A DNA stretch of 18,464 nt from positions 17,229-35,692 of the forward strand of contig OUQQ01000684.1 of NCBI GenBank assembly GCA_900404475.1. The letters run 5' to 3'. The notes below the pieces were generated by a model, which was given only the letters and a program-made list of their open reading frames with translations, did no database searches and was not told the origin of the DNA. A program made the position numbers and the translations under genes. Position 1 is the stretch's first letter. Every line of letters starts with the position of its first letter. Below, one piece after another: positions 1 to 7,678 of this stretch. Source of the DNA: Spongospora subterranea. Lineage: Eukaryota > Endomyxa > Phytomyxea > Plasmodiophorida > Plasmodiophoridae.

Positions 1-263
1 TTTGGAGGTCAAGAGCTGTTGGGTTTGTCATTTTGATTTTCTCCAAGAGCTTGGTGACGGCGATATTTCTATTAGAGTGTCAGATAAGGGGTAATGACAT
101 ATAATATGGAATATATTACAGGCCCTGACCAGCGGCGATGTGTAATGGAGTATTCCCAAATTCATCCTGTGTGAATATGTCGGCCCCTCTGTCAATCAGA
201 ATAGTGGCGACATTTTCACTATTGTAATGACATGAAGGGGGAAATAGAAACCATTGTCAAGTC
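1..263 (-). pseudogene. Ankyrin repeat protein fragment, intron-containing, frame-broken
   Basis: Read on the minus strand, about 222-120 gives the ankyrin signature LIDRGADIF followed by GNTPLHIAAGQG, the loop-helix core of an ankyrin repeat. The frame closes at 119, but removing 69-119 (a 51-nt GT...AG segment) rejoins it to 68-1, which continues with IAVTKLLEKIKM, the second helix of the repeat. The preceding repeat (DNGFYFPLH, then CHYNSENVATIL) needs a one-base shift near 212, and stops lie further upstream. I therefore call it a fragment or pseudogene; a missed short intron is the alternative. Ankyrin repeats mediate protein-protein binding; the parent protein runs off the window's left edge. 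Confidence 0.7.
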
Positions 264-740
264 GAAATTACCGGCAGTAGAGAAGTGATAAATCAAGAAC
301 AGTGATCTTGTAACTGTAGTATGCCTGTTTCCAATAATGATTCCGACCAATGCCACCTTTGATATAATAGGGAGGAACTGCACTCGGGTTAAATGTCGTA
401 GCCAATTGCTCAGCGAATTCATTTCTAAATAATCCGATTAGATATTTGATACAGAATTGGCCAATATCAATAGACTATAGCGACCCGTTCTCTATTGCCT
501 CATTCAGGTCAGTTTTGGACCCATTCAATGGTTGCAATAGAAATCCAACAACAAAAATCAATAGTATCGGATTCAATACCATCGGTACCATGACAAATCA
601 AGGTGGGCGATAGCGTGACCCCATATCCGGTTCGGGGACTCTAGGACCGGCCCCACGTGATATTAGGCGGCCTATCCCCTCCACCACGGGAGATGTTTGG
701 ACATTCGCCCAATTGGGTACACTCATGACTGCGACACACT
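264..740. other. No supportable gene
   Basis: This stretch has stops in all frames at short intervals. Minus-strand words near 480-540 (such as LNEAIENGSL) could be an older, decayed ankyrin repeat belonging to the fragment on its left, but the match is too weak to annotate. Confidence 0.4.
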
Positions 741-754
741 GTAGTGCTGTAGCG

Positions 755-850
755 GAGCATCTCCAACGCAGAGCCAAAACCAAAGCCCAGGACTTTTTTG
801 GAGCTAAAAATATCCCAACGCAAAGCCAAACCTAAAAGTACGCAGTGTTT
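755..850. repeat. GCCAAA-rich low-complexity stretch, possible DNA-transposon subterminal region
   Basis: The motif GCCAAA or close variants recurs (for example agagccaaaaccaaagccc, then caaagccaaacctaaa) just upstream of a SANT-like ORF. Such arrays are seen in the ends of some PIF/Harbinger-type elements, whose second gene is a SANT/Myb-like protein. I could not find a matching inverted end downstream, so this assignment is tentative. Confidence 0.25.
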
Positions 851-962
851 TGTATCAATTTGTTTTAAAACTCGGTTTGCGTTTTGAGCCACGGACAAAT
901 CCAAAACAAAATGACTGTACAGTAGAAAGTTACGCGTTATACAGTCAATATCGCTTGGAACC

Positions 963-1245
963 ATGGTGAAAGGGAAGTCATGGACTTCAGAAGAAAACAT
1001 GAGCCTAGCTCGGGCTGCTGTCTATGCTAGTCATCATTCAGAAAAAGGAATTTCTCAGTCTTCAGATCACTACTGGACCTCGTTGCTTGTTCAGTTTAAA
1101 CGTTTTTTGCCAGAAAGCGAACGCTCTGACTTATTATATCTAAAAAATTAATGGAAGAAGGTGTTGCAGCCTTCCGTCTCAAAATTTGGGGGCTGCTTCA
1201 CCCAATGCACCTCCATCCCTAAATCTGGGTACATTGAAGACAATT
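963..1245 (+). pseudogene. SANT/Myb-like (NAM-associated type) DNA-binding fragment
   Basis: Starting at ATG 963 the frame reads KGKSWTSEENMSLARAA, with the tryptophan-acidic start of a SANT/Myb helix, followed by an SDHYW segment and FLPESERSD. This layout is seen in the SANT-like proteins of PIF/Harbinger elements and in plant and protist NAM-associated proteins. A TAA at 1149 breaks the frame. The same frame continues beyond it with WKKVLQPSVSKFGGC and a CTSIPKSGY segment, as family members do, so the stop appears to be a mutation. Weaker traces of the C-terminal half (NNKSMGFPLVDLEL) lie near 1330. Most likely this is a remnant of a transposon's DNA-binding protein; a host gene relic is the alternative. 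Confidence 0.45.
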
Positions 1246-1492
1246 ACTCCCTCTGTCCTGTATGAATTGTCAAAATCGAGAAAGTGCGTTGTCCAGTATG
1301 AATTGTCAAAATTATTGCTCCGGAACAATAAAAGCATGGGTTTTCCTCTGGTGGACCTTGAGCTTATCTGCAACAGCGGAAAAGGACCCTTTGACAGGGT
1401 GGCCATTTTGGGGTTGGTAAATGCTTTGCAACGCTGAGCACTGGAAAGTACTGGACATTTAGGGTCTTTCCTATCATCAACCCCTGCTTCAA

Positions 1493-1544
1493 GCTAGCGG
1501 CACGGAGTATGGCAATTTTGTAATGGTCGTGTGCAGGATTTAAA
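1493..1544. repeat. 52-bp perfect direct repeat, copy 1
   Basis: Identical over 52 bp to 1740-1791 (begins gctagcggcacggagtat, ends gcaggatttaaa). Both flanks differ, so the boundaries are sharp. The copies are 247 bp apart in the same orientation. Confidence 0.95.
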
Positions 1545-1739
1545 AAGTCAGCATGACAATGTAATAATGGGATTCCCATCGTTTCATCGTTAATTTCGTG
1601 TGAGAGGGAGTGTTAATATGAGTCCCATGATTCACACTAAATACACACAGGAATCTACACAGTACATAGATACCAACTGACCCAAAAGGTACAGTGTGGG
1701 TAGTCTAGTCACGGCAAATTTCTTGGCAGATTTTGTAAG

Positions 1740-1791
1740 GCTAGCGGCACGGAGTATGGCAATTTTGTAATGGTCGTGTGCAGGATTTAAA
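1740..1791. repeat. 52-bp perfect direct repeat, copy 2
   Basis: Second copy of the 52-bp unit at 1493-1544, with no mismatch, in a neighbourhood where everything else is decayed. A recent duplication or conversion is implied. The minus-strand reading NPAHDHYKIAILRAAS is open in both copies, but that is not enough to call it coding. Confidence 0.95.
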
Positions 1792-1799
1792 CGGCGTAT

Positions 1800-2137
1800 A
1801 TCGATAGATCTCATCGAAACCGACAAGGCTACGCTAATTTTGAAATTGCCCCTTTTCCAAAATTGGCAGTATGGTGGGAAACAGTTTTTTTTAAAAAAAA
1901 AACATAGCTACGTGTAGGTTTTCAATAGGCCAATCCAACGCGCCTGTTTCCGGCTTCCCACGGCCGATATCCATGCACCATGACGTTTGCCGTCTGGTCG
2001 GGGGAACTGCACAGAGGCACGGCCCACTGACGATCCACGGCGTTTTCTCTGGAATTGTGTGATGGCTGAAGGGATCGCCCGCGCGTGATCAACATAATTT
2101 GCAATAAATCGTATTTTATAAAACCGCAAAGTGTTTT
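1800..2137. other. Intergenic, probable 3' flank of transposase
   Basis: Contains a poly-T/poly-A run (about 1884-1904) and a locally more GC-rich stretch (1930-2090). Open frames here are overlapping and unsupported. It probably belongs to the 3' side of the minus-strand transposon remnant. Confidence 0.35.
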
Positions 2138-2754
2138 CACTTCGCTGCGAGTCTGGCGTCTCTAGCCGCAACCTTCTCGGCGAACTCGAGGGCAAGCTCC
2201 TCTTTAACGATGGTTTAGGGAAGGCCCCGATGCGATCGGTACTTGCGCGTGGCAAACTCGGCTAATCGCCCTTTCAGTCCACGTCTGTAGGCATCGCGGA
2301 AACACTCGGTCAACCGGAACCAACGACGTATTCGCAAAATTGGAATTGCGTCCAAGGTATGTGGCAGACGCTCCTGCATGCTGGCCCAACTGCAGTCGCA
2401 CTCATTCCGGCAAATGCGTTTGGTATCGCCCCAGGCGCATTCGATAGGATTGAGCTCGCAGTGAAATTTCGGTAAAAACATGCCTGCATTTCTGTTGTAC
2501 CTACGGTTCTCCAGGACACCGTAGAAACCAAACCCACAAATAATCTGACAAGCGGGTTGAAGAGAGGACAACAATTCCAAGCTCTTTTTGACACATTTGC
2601 ACCATTTTTGGGGGAGTTCTAAAAATAGATTTCGTTTTCCAAAATTTGGCAGTAATCTATTCATAGCGCGATAGCTCGTTGAATTGGATTTCTCAAGACG
2701 CAGCTTTTGCTCTAAAACAATGTTGGGGTCCAATCTCACTGCCCGAGGCTGCAC
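2138..2754 (-). pseudogene. DDE transposase C-terminal fragment (Tc1/mariner-IS630-like)
   Basis: The minus frame contains FLPKFHCELNPIECAWGDTKR about two thirds along, the classic block before and around the last catalytic acidic residue of DDE transposases (N-P-I-E-x-x-W-x-x-x-K). It is followed by IRRWFRLTECFRDAYRRGL and a KYRSHRGLP segment, the usual C-terminus of this eukaryotic group. The blocks with the first two catalytic aspartates are absent: a TAG lies about 15 nt upstream of 2754, and the signal peptide of gene A begins at 2815 on the other strand. A stop near 2215 is followed in frame by a charged tail (KEELALEFAEKVAARDARL) that ends near 2138. The element is therefore 5'-truncated and inactive. 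Confidence 0.75.
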
Positions 2755-2814
2755 TGATGTGCTGCATTTAGACTACCCACACTGTAAACTTTCGGATCAT
2801 GACACATTCCTCAA

Positions 2815-5058
2815 ATGCGTGTTCTTAACTTGGTGGGATTGTTGCTTGTGGCGACCAGACCGACTCGATCTGTGACAACCAAACCTGGTCATGATTGTGG
2901 CGAACTGCTTGGCTTAGGTGAGGCCAATGCCGCCACAAGAATCGCCTCCTCAACTTTCTCGGTATGGATGGCGGAATTGCGCTCCAAAGAATTGAATTCT
3001 GAGATCATTGGTCCTTGCAGGACACCATGTCGCCGTCGCAGGAGTGGGCAATGCCCCATGACGAGATTCAAAATTTGCCCTTTTCAGAATTCAAATATTG
3101 GCTGCAAGACAATTCCTTTTTTGAGTTGTATTTTTGCAATGTCAATCGTGTCGACTTGTTTGGTGAATGTTCTTCGATGAATGTAATCGCTCAGTTCATT
3201 TTCAAACGGAGAATCGGCTTGTTAAGTGCGTTTTCAGGAAAGGCACTCGAGCCCGGGTTTGAAATTTGACGCGTCCCATATCAATATCGAGTCTCAACAG
3301 TTGAGCCAAGAGGGCGAGAACCTCGGCTGTCTTATCGATCCGAATCGAATTCCTATTGATTCGGAAATTGTGCCGTCAACAGGCTTTCTCGAGAATCTCG
3401 TGCCCGCTAACAGAAACGCGCAACAGTTTGGTGACAGTTCTTCTAGAAACTTAGGCGTTCAGTTCATCTCCAAATTGTGTTTGGGTTTGCTGAGTTCTTT
3501 TTAGGATTGGAATTCGAGCACGATTTCAAATCGTGATGCATTCAGTATCAGTGTTGATGGGCAACAGTCAACTGGAACCGTAGAGGGCAGCACTTTTGAT
3601 TGCCGCATCAAAAATACGATTAATTCGGAACACCAGACTGTTGACGTTCATGAGAATTTCGTGCCGGTAAGAGATTGCAATCGTGATCAACAATATTTGC
3701 TCATGGCGTACTAGGATGAATTTCCGGAGCACACTCGAAAAATAGTTCATCCTTCTGCGTTGGGATTGAGAAAGTTCTGTCCGCCCCTAAACTGGGATTT
3801 GGATGAGGTCAAAGACTATGAGAGCCTCTGTGTGTTTCTGGTCAGAACTCCGGTTCCCCGCTCTGTCTGGAATGTGATGATCATAAACTGTATCGTCTGC
3901 TTAGGGAAAGGAGACGAATCCAGAACAGGTCGAGTTTCACAACAGTGTCGCCATGACGGAATACATGATGACACTACTGTTGCGCGGAAAGTCGGGACGG
4001 GATACCGTTGAGGTCCGACAAAACAACATCGATGTTCCTCATCCTAGGCTATTTGCCAAGGCAACCAGCACCCTGCAAAAGCTGATCCTAATTTCGAATT
4101 TTGTTTTGAAACTGGTCTCTTGCAGAAAATCGCTCCTTGGTGTTAGTCGTCAGGTGACTTTTTGTTTCAAGCACACCTGTATCCCCGTCCTTCAATGTCT
4201 TGTGACATGTTGTGGCAAAGATATGGACCTGTTCCAGGCACGTTGGGGAACGTGTTTCAAGCACACTGGTTTTGGAAAAAAATGGTGCCCCGGTCCTGGA
4301 TCAAATCATAACACCTGCGGTTCCCAGATGACGAAAATCGTCAAAGCCCCCGACAAAAGGTTTTCATTCGCATTTTTTTAGAAAAACTGATGAACATTTG
4401 TGCTTTCAGAGACAAAGACTCCGGTTTATTTTTACTCAAAACTCTTCTTGATGCTGCTTCAACCGCAGAACACACACTTTATTTGTGTTGGAAATTTAAC
4501 GAGATTTACCAATCAAGTGACCCCGTGTTTGCAAGGAGTTACCAACAATATTATTCCCGGTCTACGAAACCCATTTGGGGGTGCTTTGTTCATCACTGTG
4601 GCCAAAATACAAATGAGTGGCGTCGAAAATGGGGCTCTCAATTCGCACATGGGGAATTCAGCATGCGGAGATGTCGGGGCTTGAAGTCCCGTCGTTGCGG
4701 AGAGAATGACCCACCATTTGATATTGAAGCAAGACATGAACTTCGCAAAAAATCAAAATCAACCCGAGACCTCCTCCCAGCGTTATCCGAAATTCTCGAA
4801 GAGTATGATCAGTACCTGACTGTGAAGACAAAATCAATGAGATGGCCTCATCCGGATTTGACCGCGTTGATCAGTAAATGCGTTCGTCCTGTCAACAATT
4901 GTTTGCAGCGTCATTGCGCTGGAGATGTGGAGGAATTTGTTCGGAGATGGGGAAAATTACTATTTTACTACACGTTCCGTCACGATTGCTGTACTGGAAA
5001 GGAAGATGCGATCTGTCAATATAATTCTCCTCCAATCACTAACAAACTAGGTAGATGA
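2815..5058 (+). CDS. Gene A: predicted seven-exon secreted protein with three four-cysteine repeats
   Basis: Predicted exons: 2815-2961, 3021-3182, 3238-3456, 3505-3666, 3715-3840 (or -3831), 3905-4359, 4410-5058, giving about 637-639 residues. ATG 2815 opens a signal peptide (MRVLNLVGLLLVA). Every intron is GT...AG, 48-73 nt, in phase 0 except the last (phase 2). Introns 3457-3504 and 3667-3714 are both 48 nt and carry in-frame stops that splicing removes. Exons 3 and 4 encode similar sequences. Residues from 4196 onward contain three C-x4-C-x24-C-x7/9-C units with conserved RWG/KWG. TGA is at 5056 and AATAAA at 5068. I recognise no family: DUF19-like nematode secreted domains were considered but the cysteine spacing is not one I can match. 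Extracellular location is inferred from the signal peptide and cysteines. Exact donors are unproven. Confidence 0.65.
3238..3456 (+). repeat. Duplicated exon, copy 1 (gene A exon 3)
   Basis: The encoded exon aligns with exon 4: ERHSSPGLKFDAS against DWNSSTISNRDAF, INIESQQLSQEGE against ISVDGQQSTGTVEG, then IDSEIVPSTGFLENLVP against INSEHQTVDVHENFVP. Similarity also extends at DNA level into the preceding introns (gtttggtga...gttcttc and cagttcat shared), so the duplicated unit includes intron sequence. Confidence 0.65.
3505..3666 (+). repeat. Duplicated exon, copy 2 (gene A exon 4)
   Basis: Partner of the exon at 3238-3456. It is bounded by two predicted 48-nt introns: acceptor ttctttttag before GATTGG, and donor CCG|gtaaga after. 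Both boundaries are phase 0, so duplication or loss of this exon would not disturb the frame. Confidence 0.6.
4196..4318 (+). repeat. Four-cysteine repeat unit 1 (gene A)
   Basis: Cysteine codons at 4196, 4211, 4286 and 4316 give C-x4-C-x24-C-x9-C. Between the second and third cysteines are F at +7, RWG at +10 to +12, F at +15 and F at +20. The unit has an extra cysteine before C2 (CC) and one after RWG. The short DNA word tgtttcaagcacac occurs both before and within this unit (4164 and 4254), hinting at internal duplication. Confidence 0.75.
4582..4698 (+). repeat. Four-cysteine repeat unit 2 (gene A)
   Basis: Cysteine codons at 4582, 4597, 4672 and 4696 give C-x4-C-x24-C-x7-C, with W at +7, KWG at +10 to +12, F at +15 and F at +20 after the second cysteine. 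It is preceded by a DPVFARSYQQYY segment that matches the PHPRLFAK and PHPDLTAL segments before the other units. Confidence 0.75.
4900..5016 (+). repeat. Four-cysteine repeat unit 3 (gene A)
   Basis: Cysteine codons at 4900, 4915, 4990 and 5014 give C-x4-C-x24-C-x7-C, with F at +7, RWG at +10 to +12 and F at +20 after the second cysteine. It is the last structured part of the protein; the stop follows 13 codons after the final cysteine. Confidence 0.75.
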
Positions 5059-5067
5059 AGTCAAACA

Positions 5068-5073
5068 AATAAA
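5068..5073 (+). promoter_or_regulatory. Polyadenylation signal AATAAA of gene A
   Basis: A canonical AATAAA begins 10 nt after the stop of gene A, followed by a T-rich stretch (ttattctcttg). The close spacing would imply a short 3' UTR, in keeping with the compact introns. Confidence 0.55.
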
Positions 5074-5184
5074 TAGGATTATTCTCTTGTAGACTTGTAT
5101 TCATTTTTCCGTATAATTCCGTTGGATTCTGGCCGAGATACATGTATGTGGATTCAACACCTCCCTCCGCTATGAACTAGCATC

Positions 5185-5562
5185 TCACGCTCGATTGATG
5201 TCGATTGATTTTGTTGTTGAGTCTAATGAATGGTTGGAGTCGGCTACCATAGATATGATGGCAGTGGAAGGATCACACCCCAAATAGAAGACAGCCGACT
5301 CGTCTTCGGGTTGGAAATCGTGTCCCAGGATAAGCGTAAAAATCTCTGCCCCAAACTCAAATACTGAATAAAAACGGTAAAATCCATCACGATAAATGGA
5401 CTTGTCTGTCACGAATGAAGGACGTAAGCGGGAAATCTTCCTGTCCGCCGGGCGCCGGAAGCCTGTGTGACGAATGACGAGACTGGCGGATGGAAAAGCT
5501 TCATTAGCCCATCGCGACCCAAAATTCACAACCAATACATTTTCTATAGCACGGTTGCGCAC
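5185..5562 (-). CDS. Unassigned ORF, about 125 residues, convergent with gene A
   Basis: A long open minus-strand frame with balanced composition: VLVVNFGSRWANEAFPS near the start, then FYRFYSVFEFGAEIFTLILG and an acidic region. It ends in TGA about 130 nt from the end of gene A, tail to tail. There is no ATG at its left boundary (the first usable codon is GTG, and a TGA lies nine bases before it), so it is probably a 3' exon entered from an acceptor near 5535-5570. The ILGHDF word recalls the conserved tail block of retroviral-type aspartic proteases, but no DTG/DSG motif is visible, so I do not assign it. Function unknown. Confidence 0.4.
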   Translation of the reverse strand: MRNRAIENVLVVNFGSRWANEAFPSASLVIRHTGFRRPADRKISRLRPSFVTDKSIYRDGFYRFYSVFEFGAEIFTLILGHDFQPEDESAVFYLGCDPSTAIISMVADSNHSLDSTTKSIDINRA

Positions 5563-5630
5563 AGTTGATCACAATGTAAAAGAACAATGAAAAACTCCAG
5601 GAGGTGGTGTCTTTTTCTCCTCGCGGGGAA

Positions 5631-5655
5631 AGACGGGTTTTCAACCCGCTGGGTG
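5631..5655. other. Short GC-rich hairpin
   Basis: cgggtt-ttc-aacccg forms a six-pair stem with a three-base loop in otherwise AT-rich sequence, between two minus-strand ORFs. Its role is unknown. Confidence 0.3.
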
Positions 5656-5713
5656 AGATTTCCACTCTCTCCACTCAAAAACCATATGTACAATCACAAA
5701 TTAGTGAAAATTA

Positions 5714-5941
5714 TTAGTAAGTGATGGTATAAGGCGACATGCATGTGGCGTTTTTTGTAAGAGGGATACTGCATAATGTGGTTTTTCGATTTTCCAACGA
5801 TCGTACGAGACGGTTCGGGTAGATGGCTCTGTTCCAACTCCAAGTTGTCTTGACCAAGATGTAAATCCTGACAATTTTCCGCACGTCAGTCAGTGTTGTT
5901 TTTCGAACATAACACCCACGTCTTTCCGAAAACAGCACCAT
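5714..5941 (-). CDS. Unassigned ORF, 75 residues, possible 5' exon
   Basis: Starts at a real ATG in good context (cacc-ATG-g, 5941) and runs MVLFSERRGCYVRKT, then a basic, aromatic stretch (VKTTWSWNRAIYPNRLV). It could be the first exon of the gene whose later exon is the minus-strand ORF at 5185-5562, but I could not place an intron that joins both frames. It could also be a chance ORF. No family is recognised. Confidence 0.25.
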   Translation of the reverse strand: MVLFSERRGCYVRKTTLTDVRKIVRIYILVKTTWSWNRAIYPNRLVRSLENRKTTLCSIPLTKNATCMSPYTITY

Positions 5942-7025
5942 GGTGATATTTTCGGGCTAAGCCGGTAGTCAACTAATATCCAACTGTTTCAAGAACTGCA
6001 TTATGGATGTCCCTTCTCACAATTATTCGCCTGGATAGAGTAATTCTCGATTCGCTTTTGAAGAAATGATTCTGGCGCCGTTCTCGCGATGTTGCCTACG
6101 AGCTCAATGGATACTGCAGGCCACATCTACCCGAGGAAATCCCATGATGCAAATCGTGTTGGGCAATTCAGCCCTGTCAACGGAAGCTGACCGCATTCTT
6201 ATTCATTGAAAATTTGATGCACGCTGGAGTGTTTGAGAATGTTTTCCCTTTTGATGCGCGTCTCGAATGGTTTGTTTTGTTCTACTTATAAAATTGCAAG
6301 AGTTGTCACATAAATGATGCCCAATCAATGAATGGAGGGCGAATTGTTTCTTGATTACAAAACAGCCGGCCAAAGAACAGATGTCACATGATTACAAGTA
6401 TGGTTGACATCAAACAAAATAATCAAACCATTGCTCAAAACAAACATATACTCAATAGTCGATAATGAAAAATCCCACTGTGATTCAACAGCTAAAAGGC
6501 ACAAAATTGAGTTTTAGGTGACAATACTGAAGCCGTTCAATTAAGATGAAACGGTTCGTTTACTTATGGGGAAGAAGATGAAATTACTTGAAAAAATATC
6601 GCATTCCCTTCCATAAGCACTTTTTATAAAACACCCAAAAGATATGAAGGCGGAAAACAGGGTAATAACTTTGTTGGCTGGAGGACAAGTTAACAAGGAA
6701 ATGAACAGACCACTTCAAAGGGACCAAACACGTTTCCCTAAATATCATTCACAAAATCGATGTGGATGCGATAGACATGGATTGCCAGGTCCGGATTCAG
6801 CTCAAGTTTTATCCAGCATCAAATTGTGGGCGTCAACTAACCGTTGCTTTTAACTCTTTCTGTATCATTCATCCTGTATGTTTGTGATGTTCTCGTTGGA
6901 TGAATGGAATCTCAACAAGGAACCAATCGCATGAAGCAATGCATCATGAGCGGTTCCATACAAGTTGAGGAATGTGTGAATTTTAGAGAACCATTTGTGA
7001 AATCGGTTACAGCCGAGTCTTCCTA
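5942..7025. other. No supportable gene; AT-rich intergenic DNA
   Basis: Short open frames occur, such as 6068-6210 (+) reading MILAPFSRCCLRAQW and a 69-codon ORF at 6644-6853 (+), but none shows family motifs, splice-compatible neighbours or compositional bias. No RNA gene or terminal repeat was recognised. Confidence 0.4.
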
Positions 7026-7178
7026 TCAACAGACGAAGAAATTTTGGTAGACAAAGTAAAGGTCCGTACTTGGGGTGATATATTCTCCAAAATCCATTGA
7101 TAATGAAAACATGTGACTGAAGGAATCAACGTTTTGCGAACAGACTAAACAAAACAACAAAACACGGGAGACAAACAT
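7026..7178 (-). CDS. Possible small secreted protein, 50 residues
   Basis: ATG 7178 on the minus strand opens with MFVSRVLLFCLVCSQNVDS, a basic residue followed by a hydrophobic core and a plausible cleavage region, then an aromatic, cysteine-ended tail (YFVYQNFFVC). It faces away from gene B, whose start is 500 bp to the right, so the two would share an upstream region containing the minisatellite. It is short and has no supported further exon, so it may be chance. Confidence 0.3.
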   Translation of the reverse strand: MFVSRVLLFCLVCSQNVDSFSHMFSLSMDFGEYITPSTDLYFVYQNFFVC

Positions 7179-7454
7179 GGTCCAAGAGCTCACCGATCCC
7201 TGAGAGGAACTAAATCCCGTGACGGCACTAAAAAGAAAGTTGAACACCGGGTTGAAAGGGTCCAAGTTTTGCCAACGAGGGTAAACAGAATGTTTTGTGC
7301 TTGTGCTAATAACAGAATTGTTTTAGAATGAGCTAACTATGTTTTTGGAAGAAATGAATGATAGAAATCTGTGAAAAAATTGTTGGAAACATAGGAATGA
7401 TTGTTCAGTGGTCTCTGACTTTGGTGAATGTCCACGACTGTACATGATCTGACA

Positions 7455-7620
7455 GTGGCAGTTGATCTGTGTCGTGATGGATGTCCGTACAGTGTCTGAC
7501 CTGACTGCATCTGACGGTGAGGCAATGCCGTCATGGAAGTCCGCAACCGCATCAGGTCGTCTGGCAGCGAGGCAATGCCGTCATGGATGTCCGCAACTGC
7601 ATCAGATCTGACCAGAGTCT
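7455..7620. repeat. Degenerate minisatellite, ~50-bp unit, about three copies
   Basis: The core gaggcaatgccgtcatgga occurs at 7519 and again at 7569, exactly 50 bp apart. Each copy is followed by tgtccgcaac (agtccgcaac in the first) and a gcatcagatctgac-like stretch. A third, more diverged copy ends in gatggatgtccg near 7476-7487. The 108-codon minus ORF across it is a by-product of the repeat. Confidence 0.75.
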
Positions 7621-7678
7621 GGATTGCGACGTTAATTCTCGATCTTAGTCGATCCATTTCCATATTGTTCTTGTTGTC

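Noticed and set aside
1908..2255. 115-codon minus-strand ORF beside the transposase
   Set aside because: It overlaps the transposase tail in a different frame and has no family features.
4119..4180. Possible extra intron in gene A ending at tttttgtttcaag
   Set aside because: A 57-nt in-frame GT...AG can be drawn, but the frame is open without it and the CFKHT word inside recurs as coding sequence in the following repeat.
4400..4684. 94-codon plus-strand ORF overlapping gene A exon 7
   Set aside because: It is the continuation in another frame. The cysteine repeat and splice-consistent frame is the one at 4410-5058.
4513..4737. Minus-strand ORF opposite gene A
   Set aside because: Antisense shadow of the repeat-bearing exon; no motif.
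6644..6853. 69-codon plus-strand ORF after a TATAAA-like word
   Set aside because: The TATAAA is only about 18 bases before the ATG, too close for a promoter, and the protein shows no features.
7337..7663. 108-codon minus-strand ORF
   Set aside because: Its open frame follows from the 50-bp minisatellite; the protein simply repeats the unit.
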